Source: Anaerolineae bacterium (GTDB lineage Bacteria > Chloroflexota > Anaerolineae > Aggregatilineales > Aggregatilineaceae). Taken from it: a DNA stretch of 6,077 nt. The DNA lies in the NCBI GenBank assembly GCA_016929355.1, contig JAFGJA010000316.1:1-6077 (forward strand), written 5' to 3'. The notes below the pieces were generated by a model that made no database searches, was not told the DNA's origin, and saw nothing but the letters and a program-made list of their open reading frames with translations. The position numbers and the translations under genes are program-made. Below are positions 1 through 5,403 of this stretch, piece by piece; position 1 is the first letter of the stretch; every line of letters starts with the position of its first letter.

Positions 1-11
1 ATGTATTGACT

Positions 12-40
12 TTGAATTACGCGCTGGTTAAGGTTGTAAT
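12..40 (+). promoter_or_regulatory. Sigma-70-type promoter for the secreted-protein gene
   Basis: A -35 box TTGAAT (12-17) and a -10 box TGTAAT (35-40, one mismatch to TATAAT) are separated by exactly 17 bp. Transcription would start near 47, giving an untranslated leader of about 80 nt. The leader holds a small GTGG-GAAA-CCAC hairpin (50-61) with a GNRA-type loop, but no riboswitch consensus I recognise. A second TTGACT at 6-11 is badly spaced from this -10. The call rests on motif and spacing only. Confidence 0.5.
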
Positions 41-127
41 GAGAGCATAGTGGGAAACCACCTTGGGATTCAGATGAAAGATTCCAGGGTTAAACACGGT
101 TTAGCAAGGTAGGAGGGTTAACCTGTC

Positions 128-1528
128 ATGAAAAATATGAAGCGCAGTATAAGCATTCTCGTGCTACTCACCCTATTGATCGCCGCGCCTGCGATCACCG
201 CCACGCAAGCACAGCAGCAAGATACAGCCGCGTGCCCGGCGCTCACTCTTCAGGCATTAGAAGCCACCCAGTCACTCTGCACGGACGCCACCAATAATGA
301 GGCGTGCTATGGGCATGTGATGCTCGATGCCCAACCTCAACCGAATGTAACCAATTTTAAGTTTGATACCGCAGGTGACATCGCCAATGTTGCGGATATG
401 GCTTCGCTGCGCCTCAGCGCAATGGATACCACCCAGTCGCTGTGGGGCGTGGCGTTGATGCGGCTTCAGGTGAATGTGATGGGTAACGCGACCCGCGAAC
501 CCGCCATGCTGCTTCTATTCGGTGATGTGTCGATCACCAATCAAGCCAACACTGCACCTGCGGTAACATTGCCCGCCACCGTTAACACTGATGGTCGAGT
601 CGCCCGGCTGCGCAGCACGCCCGATGGGTTGTATCTCGCCGCACTCGATAACGGCGCAACCACCACCGCGACAGGCCGCAGCGAAAGCGGACTCTGGATT
701 CGCGTTGAACTGGATTCGGGGCGCGCCGCGTGGATCGCGCGGGAACTGCTGGCCGCCGACGCCGCGCTTGATACGTTGGCTGTCGTTGAGGCCAGGTCTG
801 CGCTGTATGCGCCGATGCAAGCCTTTTATATGACCAGTGGCGTAGATGATGCCGCCTGCCCCGAAGCGCCCAACAGTGGCCTGATGATCCAGACCCCGGA
901 AGGCGTCGCGCAACTCACTTTCTTGATTAATGAAGTTGATATTCAACTCGGTTCAACCGTCTTCTTCCAGGCGCAGCCCGGCAATACCATGACAATTAGT
1001 GTGGTCGAAGGTCAGGCCGCCGTGACCGCGAATGGTGTAACCACCGTTGCCACCGCCGGATCGCAGATCACGGTCCCGCTTGATGCGAACGGCGTCGCGG
1101 CGGGCGCACCCAGTCTGCCCCGCGCCTACGATCCCGCCACAGTCTCAGGACTGCCCACCTCATTCATGGACGATCCGGTCCCCGTAGCCGATCCGATCAG
1201 TGACACCGATCTGGCCGCATTACTCGCCAACCAACCGGGTAACGATGCAGATGGTGACGGTGTGCAGGACCATAAAGTCCTCGTATGCCACAACGGGATC
1301 ACGCTGGAAATTGATGAAAGCGCGCTAGACGCCCATCTCGCGCAGGGCGATACGGAAGGGGCATGTGATAACACCACCGTTGGCGATGATGACGATGATG
1401 TCACAATTGGGGATGACGACGGCGCTGATAAGGTAACGATCTGCCATAATGGACGTACAATTGATGTCAGTCAGAATGCGTTGCAGTCATTCCTGGATCG
1501 TGGCGCGACCATTGGCGCGTGCCCCTAA
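128..1528 (+). CDS. Secreted SH3b-like/FecR-like protein with two C-terminal CHNG repeats
   Basis: This 466-aa protein is probably exported; its exact role is unknown. Residues 1-28 look like a Sec signal peptide: Lys/Arg start, hydrophobic run at 8-24, likely cleavage after the Ala of ATQA. Residues 30-137 form a domain with three Cys (36, 51, 60) ending in a hydrophobic LLLFGDV block; I have seen this layout in Chloroflexota exported proteins. Residues 152-207 resemble a bacterial SH3 (SH3b) domain with the usual GLWIRV...AWIARELL pattern. Residues 286-320 resemble a FecR-type strand segment (VEGQAAVTANG...TAGSQ). An Asp-rich stretch (GNDADGDGVQD, 371-381) looks like a calcium-binding linker, followed by two Cys-bounded repeats. 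The start is supported by AGGAGG at 111-116, 11 nt upstream; Met4 is a possible alternative. All eight Cys lie outside the signal peptide, which fits disulfides in an exported protein. A cell-surface adhesive or binding role is inference. Confidence 0.85.
   Translation: MKNMKRSISILVLLTLLIAAPAITATQAQQQDTAACPALTLQALEATQSLCTDATNNEACYGHVMLDAQPQPNVTNFKFDTAGDIANVADMASLRLSAMDTTQSLWGVALMRLQVNVMGNATREPAMLLLFGDVSITNQANTAPAVTLPATVNTDGRVARLRSTPDGLYLAALDNGATTTATGRSESGLWIRVELDSGRAAWIARELLAADAALDTLAVVEARSALYAPMQAFYMTSGVDDAACPEAPNSGLMIQTPEGVAQLTFLINEVDIQLGSTVFFQAQPGNTMTISVVEGQAAVTANGVTTVATAGSQITVPLDANGVAAGAPSLPRAYDPATVSGLPTSFMDDPVPVADPISDTDLAALLANQPGNDADGDGVQDHKVLVCHNGITLEIDESALDAHLAQGDTEGACDNTTVGDDDDDVTIGDDDGADKVTICHNGRTIDVSQNALQSFLDRGATIGACP
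1271..1522 (+). repeat. Tandem 32-residue CHNG protein repeat
   Basis: Residues 382-413 (1271-1366) and 434-465 (1427-1522) of the secreted protein align without gaps over 32 positions with 15 identities, by hand alignment. Each reads K-V-x-x-C-H-N-G-x-T near its start, has A-L and L-x-x-G in the middle, and ends T-x-G-A-C. The two Cys in each copy sit at matching positions, suggesting one disulfide per repeat. The copies are separated by a 20-residue Asp-rich linker. The KVxxCHNG motif recurs in many exported bacterial proteins, but I know of no proven function. Confidence 0.75.
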
Positions 1529-1572
1529 ACTCACTTGACGTATAGCGCTCCGGCGCTTATCTCCACAGCTAC

Positions 1573-1608
1573 TAACGCACTCGTGGCTAATCCGCTCCGA
1601 GTGCGTTA
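1573..1608 (+). terminator. Perfect 11-bp hairpin after the secreted-protein gene
   Basis: TAACGCACTCG (1573-1583) is the exact reverse complement of 1598-1608, with a 14-nt loop, starting 45 nt after the upstream stop codon. It lacks an immediate T-tract (ACATTTG follows), so intrinsic termination is uncertain. A second small hairpin, GGGA (1626-1629) with TCCC (1637-1640), is followed by TATTTTTT (1641-1648) and could finish termination. The hairpin lies between two same-strand genes and argues that translation of the HAD gene begins downstream of it. Confidence 0.45.
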
Positions 1609-1687
1609 CATTTGGGGGAACATGGGGGATGATCCGTCCCTATTTTTTGGCAAAGAAATCAGTATTGATAGGAATGAATATCACTCG

Positions 1688-2362
1688 ATGACACACACCT
1701 TACGCGCCCGCGCGATCCTATTCGATCTGGATGGCGTCTTGATTAATTCGGAGCAAGCAGTCGTGGCGAGTTGGCGCGAATGGGCGCTCGCACACGATCT
1801 CGATCCTGATGAACTATTACCGCAGGTACATGGGCGGCGTTCGCGGGATACCATCGCCCACATCACCCCGCACCTCGATACCGAGGTCGAAGCACAGCAT
1901 TTGCTGCAACTGGAAATCGATCATGTAGCTAGCTGCACCGGTTATGCGGGTGCTAAAGCGCTCATTGATGCGCTGGCGGGCCATCCCCACGCGGTGGTGA
2001 CATCGGGCGAATGGCCGCTTGCCAGCGCGCGCCTGGGACAAGGCGGAATCACGCCGCCTAACGTCTTCGTCACCGCGCATGATGTGACGCACGGCAAACC
2101 CGATCCTGAAGGGTATTTGCTGGCCGCGTCAAAATTAGGGATCGCGCCGGAACACTGTATTGTGGTTGAGGATGCCCCGGCGGGTATTCAAGCGGCGAAA
2201 ACAGGCGGGATGCGCGCGATTGGCGTTGCTACCTCGGTTGATCCGTCCGAACTCACCGCCGCCGATATGGTCGTGCCGGACATCGGCGCGCTGGCGCTGC
2301 ATTTTGAGGGGGAGTGGATTGTCATAAGCACCCAAACGAATAGATTCCGCCTAATCATCTAG
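1688..2362 (+). CDS. HAD-superfamily sugar phosphatase, YfbT/HxpA-like
   Basis: This 224-aa protein is a cytoplasmic haloacid-dehalogenase-fold phosphatase that should hydrolyse small phosphate esters, probably sugar or polyol phosphates, using Mg2+. All four HAD motifs are visible: motif I FDLDGVLINS with nucleophile Asp13 and acid/base Asp15; motif II VVTSGEW with Thr105/Ser106; motif III Lys137 in HGKPDPEGY; motif IV VVEDAPAGIQAA with Glu161/Asp162. The helical cap between motifs I and II (about residues 22-85, including WREWALAHDL and HGRRSRDTI) and the VFVTAHDV...GKP segment recall E. coli YfbT (HxpA) and yeast-type DOG/GPP phosphatases; length fits too. The ATG at 1688 is chosen because motif I then starts at residue 12; upstream support is only a weak AGGA at 1670-1673. 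An in-frame TTG at 1535 would add 51 unrelated residues across the hairpin. I found no convincing promoter in 1609-1687. Exact substrate is not predictable. Confidence 0.88.
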   Translation: MTHTLRARAILFDLDGVLINSEQAVVASWREWALAHDLDPDELLPQVHGRRSRDTIAHITPHLDTEVEAQHLLQLEIDHVASCTGYAGAKALIDALAGHPHAVVTSGEWPLASARLGQGGITPPNVFVTAHDVTHGKPDPEGYLLAASKLGIAPEHCIVVEDAPAGIQAAKTGGMRAIGVATSVDPSELTAADMVVPDIGALALHFEGEWIVISTQTNRFRLII

Positions 2363-2473
2363 GGGCAAACCAACCCAAACCTCTGGCACGCTGGCCGCCC
2401 CCCCCATGATGCGCGTTTGATTGAATTGTTTTTAACCACCCCACCCTAATCGCTAGCCGCCTACGCAGGCGGC
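2363..2473. other. Convergent intergenic gap with C8 run and short hairpin
   Basis: The HAD gene and the minus-strand CNNM gene converge here with a 98-bp gap (2363-2460). It contains a run of eight C (2398-2405), which is prone to sequencing indels, and a T5 run (2429-2433) without a clear stem before it. GCCGCC (2456-2461) pairs with GGCGGC (2468-2473) around a 6-nt loop and overlaps the minus-strand stop codon. No T-tract follows this hairpin on either strand, so I do not call it a terminator. No gene is seen. Confidence 0.4.
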
Positions 2474-3870
2474 GTATGGGGCGATTGCGCGGCGGCGGGC
2501 CGCCTGGCGGGTGCTGGCGCGGGTGATGATTCATCAGTGGCGGGGGTTAGCGAGGTCCCTCGCGGCATGAAAATCACACGCGCAACGCGCATCTCATCCA
2601 TTTCATCCACCACCACATTATACGGCCCAAACACGACCTGATCGCCCTTCGTCGGGATGCGATCCAGGCACTCAGCGACATACCCGCCGATAGTCGAAGA
2701 ATGTGCCTCACAATTGGGCATCCCGAACCGCTCGATTACTTCATTGAGACTGACGAGGCCATCCAAGACCGATGTCCCTTCGCCTTCGCGGATTGGCGCG
2801 GTTTCGGTATCAAATTCGTCCTGCACTTCGCCGACCAACTCTTCGAGAATGTCTTCCATCGTAGCGATCCCGGCCATGCCGCCGTATTCATCGACGACAA
2901 CCGTGAAATGCGTTTGCGCGCGCTGCATCTGCTCTAAGACGCGATCCACACTCGCCATTTCTGGGAAAAATAACGGGGTACGCAGCACCGTGTTAAAATC
3001 GAAATCCTGATTCCCGGTCAGCAGGTCCGGTTTATGTACAATCTTATCGAGCAAATCTTTCGCGTGCAGCACACCCACCACATGATCAATCGAATCGCGG
3101 TACACTGGGTAACGCGAATAGGGGCCGGTAGAGACTTTTTCCAGCAGTTCGGGCAGCGTAATATGCAAAGAAATGCCCTCGACTTCCACGCGCGGCTGCA
3201 TCACTTCGCGGATATGAATCTCGCGGAAATCAAACACGCGATGCAAAAGTCGTTCCTCCGAATCTTCAAGCACCCCCGCCTCATGTGCCGACTGAACCAG
3301 CATCAGCAGTTCTTCCGCCGAATGGACCTGTTCATGACCACTGGCCGGTTCAAACCCCATCAACCGCACAACGCCATTACCAACAGTATTCATCAGCCAG
3401 ATCACCGGGCGAAACAGGTGAAAAAACATCGTCGTGGGCCGCGCCACAATGATCGAAGTTCCTTCCGGGCGCTGCAAGGCAATCGACTTCGGCGCGAGTT
3501 CGCCCAAGACAATGTGCAATGTTGTCACCAGCGAAAACGCGACTGCAATCGAAATACTATGCATGGCGGCCCCCACCAGATCGTGTGGCAAAATTGCTTC
3601 CAACACCGGATCGATGAGGTGGGCCATGGCCGGTTCGCCGATCCACCCCAAACCGAGACTCGCCAGCGTAATGCCCAACTGTGTAGCGGCAATGTAATTA
3701 TCCAGGTGATTGATCGCGTCCTGGGCGACCTGTGCGCCCACATGTCCCTCCTCGGCTAATTGGGCAATGCGCGTCCGGCGCGCCCCGACCAGAGAAAACT
3801 CCGCCGCCACAAAAAAGCCGTTAACAAACACTAACCCCAAAACGGCCAGCAAACCTAACACGGTTGACAT
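2461..3870 (-). CDS. CNNM/CorC-family membrane protein (hemolysin-like, DUF21 + CBS pair)
   Basis: This 469-aa inner-membrane protein belongs to the CNNM/CorC (TlyC/YtfL-type 'hemolysin') family, whose studied members export Mg2+ or related divalent cations; 'hemolysin' is a historical label. Residues 1-175 are the DUF21/CNNM domain: hydrophobic segments near 3-24, 60-80, 103-125 and 145-165, with the family blocks NGFFVAAEF, GLGWIGEPA and GELAPKSIAL. Two CBS motifs follow at about 222-280 (REVMQPRVEV...YPVYRD) and 290-350, the second carrying VVVDEYGGMAGI and MEDILEELVGE, the clearest signature. Residues 365-438 match the C-terminal CorC_HlyC domain. The last 30 residues are a Pro/Ala-rich tail beyond the usual family end. 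Start: the ATG at 3870-3868 puts the first membrane segment at the N-terminus and has a purine-rich AAAGAGAG about 5 nt upstream; a TTG 48 nt further out would add 16 poor residues. It converges with the HAD gene and diverges from the CNB gene. Confidence 0.92.
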   Translation of the reverse strand: MSTVLGLLAVLGLVFVNGFFVAAEFSLVGARRTRIAQLAEEGHVGAQVAQDAINHLDNYIAATQLGITLASLGLGWIGEPAMAHLIDPVLEAILPHDLVGAAMHSISIAVAFSLVTTLHIVLGELAPKSIALQRPEGTSIIVARPTTMFFHLFRPVIWLMNTVGNGVVRLMGFEPASGHEQVHSAEELLMLVQSAHEAGVLEDSEERLLHRVFDFREIHIREVMQPRVEVEGISLHITLPELLEKVSTGPYSRYPVYRDSIDHVVGVLHAKDLLDKIVHKPDLLTGNQDFDFNTVLRTPLFFPEMASVDRVLEQMQRAQTHFTVVVDEYGGMAGIATMEDILEELVGEVQDEFDTETAPIREGEGTSVLDGLVSLNEVIERFGMPNCEAHSSTIGGYVAECLDRIPTKGDQVVFGPYNVVVDEMDEMRVARVIFMPRGTSLTPATDESSPAPAPARRPAAAQSPHTPPA

Positions 3871-3908
3871 GATTGCTCTCTTTATTGTACGTAACACGTT
3901 TGCCCCTA

Positions 3909-3937
3909 ACGATAGCAAACCATGTCCGATCCGACAA
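3909..3937 (-). promoter_or_regulatory. Promoter for the CNNM gene, extended -10 type
   Basis: On the minus strand, TTGTCG (3937-3932, 4 of 6 to consensus) and TATCGT (3914-3909, 4 of 6) are separated by 17 bp, and TG lies one base before the -10 (TGCTATCGT), an extended -10. Transcription would begin near 3902 and leave a leader of about 32 nt with the ribosome site. A nearer TACAAT (3889-3884) matches -10 better but would start transcription at the ribosome site, so it is less likely. Confidence 0.4.
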
Positions 3938-3948
3938 GCGGAAGTCTA

Positions 3949-4004
3949 GTGGGTTGCGCACAGGGGCAGCCCGGCGATCACCGCCGCCCCTAACGCCCGC
4001 CCAC
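3949..4004. repeat. Nested inverted repeat in the divergent promoter region
   Basis: Three nested complementary arms lie between the two divergent genes: GTGGG (3949-3953) with CCCAC (4000-4004), AGGGGC (3962-3967) with GCCCCT (3986-3991), and GGCG (3973-3976) with CGCC (3982-3985) around ATCAC. The block is much richer in GC than the flanking promoter DNA. It could be an interspersed palindrome of the genome, an operator, or a cruciform-forming site; the sequence alone does not decide. It sits just upstream of both proposed promoters. Confidence 0.45.
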
Positions 4005-4031
4005 ATTCGGCTTTCTTCTAAACGCAACCTA

Positions 4032-4040
4032 TGCTATCCT
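4032..4040 (+). promoter_or_regulatory. Extended -10 promoter candidate for the CNB-nitroreductase pair
   Basis: TGCTATCCT (4032-4040) is an extended -10 (TG, one base, TATCCT with 4 of 6 to consensus). No good -35 is present 17 bp upstream (TTTCTT), which an extended -10 can tolerate. Transcription would start near 4047, about 44 nt before the start codon. Its TGCTATC core equals the one in the minus-strand CNNM promoter. Motif evidence only. Confidence 0.3.
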
Positions 4041-4090
4041 GCAACTACTTCCCGTAGTTATTTGACCGTATTTTTTGGAGGCACAAGCAC

Positions 4091-4543
4091 ATGGTTCCCA
4101 CATCAACCCTCGCTCAAACAAGTTTATTTGCCGATCTGTCTGACGCTCAACTCGAAAAATTTGCCGCGCTAGCCGCCGAAGTCGCCTATGCTGAAGGTGA
4201 CACCATTTTCGAAGAAGGTGCGGAAGCGTGCTGCCTGTATATTCTGCTGGATGGCAAAGTCAACATCCACACGCAGCTCACCTCCCGCCCGGAAAAAATT
4301 TCGATTGCCATCATCAACCAACCGGGGCGCGTGATCGGTTGGTCGGGCTTTCTGGCAGAAGCGCGCTACACGGGCAGCGCCACCTGCCAGGAAGCAAGCT
4401 GTTTGCTGGAATTCGACGGTCCGGCATTTATGCAAGTTCTCAACGACGATCCCGCACTGGGCTTTATCGTCATGCGCCGCATCACGGATGTGATTAGCAA
4501 CCGGTTACGCAACTTGCAACGGTTCGTACTCAAGACGCTGTAA
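4091..4543 (+). CDS. Stand-alone cyclic-nucleotide-binding-fold protein without HTH
   Basis: This 150-aa cytoplasmic protein is a single Crp/Fnr-type cyclic-nucleotide-binding (CNB) domain. Residues 11-30 match the entry helices (LFADLSDAQLEKFAAL), 35-58 the first beta-roll strands (EGDTIFEEG...LYILLDGKV), and 120-147 the C-terminal helix. In the phosphate-binding cassette, where E. coli CRP reads FIGELGLFEEGQERSA, this protein reads VIGWSGFLAEARYTGSA (81-97): the ribose-binding Glu is Trp84, and the phosphate-binding Arg-Ser pair is not kept. It may therefore bind another ligand or none. The protein ends where CRP would begin its helix-turn-helix, so it should not bind DNA by itself; full Crp regulators are about 220 aa. 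GGAGG at 4077-4081, 9 nt upstream, supports the start. The nitroreductase follows after 41 bp, suggesting co-transcription. A regulatory or redox-sensing role is inference. Confidence 0.85.
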   Translation: MVPTSTLAQTSLFADLSDAQLEKFAALAAEVAYAEGDTIFEEGAEACCLYILLDGKVNIHTQLTSRPEKISIAIINQPGRVIGWSGFLAEARYTGSATCQEASCLLEFDGPAFMQVLNDDPALGFIVMRRITDVISNRLRNLQRFVLKTL

Positions 4544-4584
4544 ACGCAGCTATATTTTACGCTACGTAAGGAGTTTTTCACTCG

Positions 4585-5082
4585 ATGGATGCACTTGAAG
4601 CTATTCGCACCCGGCGCAGTATCCGGCGTTATACCGGCGATCCGATCCCGCGCGCCGACCTGGAAACAATTGTGGATGCGGGGCGACTAGCCGCGTCCGG
4701 CTACAACGCGCAGCCCTGGGAGTTTGTCGTGGTGACAGATCGGGCGTTGATCGAGAAAATTGCGCTGCACGACTGGATTGCGCAGGCGGGAGCTATGATC
4801 GCGGTCGTGTTGGCTACTGAATCGTATTTCTGGCGCGAGGATGGATCAGCCGCCGTACAAAATATGCTGGTCGCCGCGACTGCGCTCGGTTATGGATCGT
4901 GCTGGTTGCAGGGCCGCACGGAACGCCACATTCCCGCGATCAAAAAACACCTTAACATCCCGGCTGACAAACATCTGATGACGCTCATCCCGTTAGGCGT
5001 TCCCGCCGAAGCGCCGGAAAAAGAGAAAAAGTCACTGGCTGAGGTGCTGCATTGGGAAACGTATCAAGACAAAACCGGTTGA
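4585..5082 (+). CDS. Short FMN-dependent nitroreductase-family oxidoreductase
   Basis: This 165-aa protein belongs to the nitroreductase family: FMN-binding, usually dimeric cytoplasmic enzymes that move electrons from NAD(P)H to nitro compounds, quinones or other acceptors. Visible signatures are the N-terminal phosphate-binding block IRTRRSIRRYT (7-17), ASGYNAQPWEFVVV (37-50) at the flavin site, GSAAVQNMLVAATALGYGSCW (87-107), and the late LIPLGVPAE block (134-142). The length is at the short end for the family and the usual middle extension that shapes the substrate pocket is reduced, so the substrate cannot be predicted. TAAGGAG (4567-4573), 11 nt upstream, supports the ATG. It lies 41 bp after the CNB gene, with only a weak TATATT (4551-4556) between, so one transcript is likely. 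A near-perfect promoter for downstream DNA overlaps its stop codon. No terminator appears before 5245. Confidence 0.9.
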   Translation: MDALEAIRTRRSIRRYTGDPIPRADLETIVDAGRLAASGYNAQPWEFVVVTDRALIEKIALHDWIAQAGAMIAVVLATESYFWREDGSAAVQNMLVAATALGYGSCWLQGRTERHIPAIKKHLNIPADKHLMTLIPLGVPAEAPEKEKKSLAEVLHWETYQDKTG

Positions 5083-5107
5083 CATGACGCCCGATCTGCC
5101 GTAGACT
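5079..5107 (+). promoter_or_regulatory. Strong promoter overlapping the nitroreductase stop codon
   Basis: TTGACA (5079-5084) is a perfect -35 and shares bases with the TGA stop at 5080-5082. Exactly 17 bp later comes TAGACT (5102-5107), 4 of 6 to the -10 consensus. Transcription would start near 5114. This is the best -35 and spacing match I found in the window. It would drive the structured RNA at 5114-5285 and, on readthrough, proS. Confidence 0.6.
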
Positions 5108-5113
5108 GATGAA

Positions 5114-5285
5114 CATGATAAACATGACAAATGCAATCTTGCGCAACCCGGCCCCTAGCACGTTCCATAAGACAGCCTCCCGGCGAGGACCGTCTATGGT
5201 GTGATGCCTGCGTAGTGGTTGCCTGACATACATACGCGCGTTACCCGGCGTTCGGACTTTCTCCCGACGCCGGTTTTTTGTTTTT
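5114..5285 (+). ncRNA. Candidate structured leader or small RNA upstream of proS
   Basis: A transcript from the 5079-5107 promoter to the 5245-5285 terminator would be about 170 nt. It can form a hairpin at 5165-5199: CCATA with TATGG, GAC (5171-5173) with GTC (5192-5194), CCTC (5176-5179) with GAGG (5185-5188). It can form another at 5211-5236: GCGTA with TACGC around a long loop. The terminator is third. No T-box, SAM, cobalamin, glycine, c-di-GMP or fluoride consensus, and no SRP, 6S, tmRNA or tRNA feature, was recognised. A 31-codon reading frame (5109-5204) lies inside. No promoter is visible between the terminator and proS, so a proS attenuation leader is plausible; an independent small RNA is the alternative. 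Structure was judged by eye, without energy calculation. Confidence 0.42.
5245..5285 (+). terminator. Strong intrinsic (rho-independent) terminator
   Basis: CCGGCGT (5245-5251) plus CGG (5253-5255) pair with CCG (5264-5266) plus ACGCCGG (5267-5273), giving a 10-bp GC-rich stem with one bulged T and an 8-nt loop. T6 (5274-5279), G and T5 (5281-5285) follow directly. It would end transcripts from the CNB-nitroreductase operon and from the 5079 promoter. Its place 118 nt before the proS start codon is compatible with attenuation. Confidence 0.88.
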
Positions 5286-5286
5286 A

Positions 5287-5384
5287 CCCCTCCCCCTACC
5301 CCCCTCCCCGTAAACGGAGAGGGGAAATCGGGCACAAACTTGACTCCCCCTCGCCATGCATGGCGAGGGGGCTGGGGGGTGAGG
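5287..5384. repeat. Double palindrome of C- and G-runs, REP/MITE-like
   Basis: The first stem-loop joins 5301-5310 with 5315-5324 around TAAA, with one mismatch. The second is a perfect 26-bp palindrome at 5346-5371 centred on ATGCAT (left half CCCCCTCGCCATG). The outer flanks, a C-run block (5287-5306) and GAGGGGGCTGGGGGGTGAGG (5365-5384), are themselves imperfect inverted copies, so the whole element reads as a long inverted repeat with a 21-bp unpaired middle (5325-5345). Such composite C/G-run palindromes are repeated between genes in many Chloroflexota and cyanobacterial genomes (general knowledge, not checked here). No transposase or target duplication was seen. It ends just before the proS ribosome site. 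Confidence 0.65.
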
Positions 5385-5403
5385 TTTCACAGGAGGATTG
5401 ACC

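Noticed and set aside
1535..1687. TTG start that would add 51 residues to the HAD phosphatase
   Set aside because: The extension does not resemble any phosphatase N-terminus, starts 7 nt after the previous stop, runs through the 11-bp hairpin, and has no ribosome site. The ATG at 1688 places motif I at the normal distance from the N-terminus.
3034..3759. Plus-strand 241-codon frame opposite the CNNM gene
   Set aside because: It is antisense to strongly conserved CBS and DUF21 coding sequence, is His/Gln/Arg-rich without domain features, and is explained by GC-biased codon positions of the real gene.
3871..3918. TTG start adding 16 residues to the CNNM protein
   Set aside because: The proposed promoter overlaps this stretch, and the ATG at 3870 has a nearby purine-rich ribosome site and gives the normal N-terminal membrane segment.
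5106..5132. Hammerhead-ribozyme-like CTGATGA followed by a CATG/CATG mini-stem
   Set aside because: The required GAAA after stem II is absent (ACAAA instead), stems I and III are not convincing, and CTGATGA overlaps the predicted -10, so it would lie mostly upstream of the transcript.
5114..5285. T-box riboswitch controlling proS
   Set aside because: The conserved T-box stretch (AGGGTGGNACCGCG or close) is missing. TGG occurs at 5197 and 5216, but without the surrounding bulge sequence, and the leader is short for a full stem I with specifier loop.
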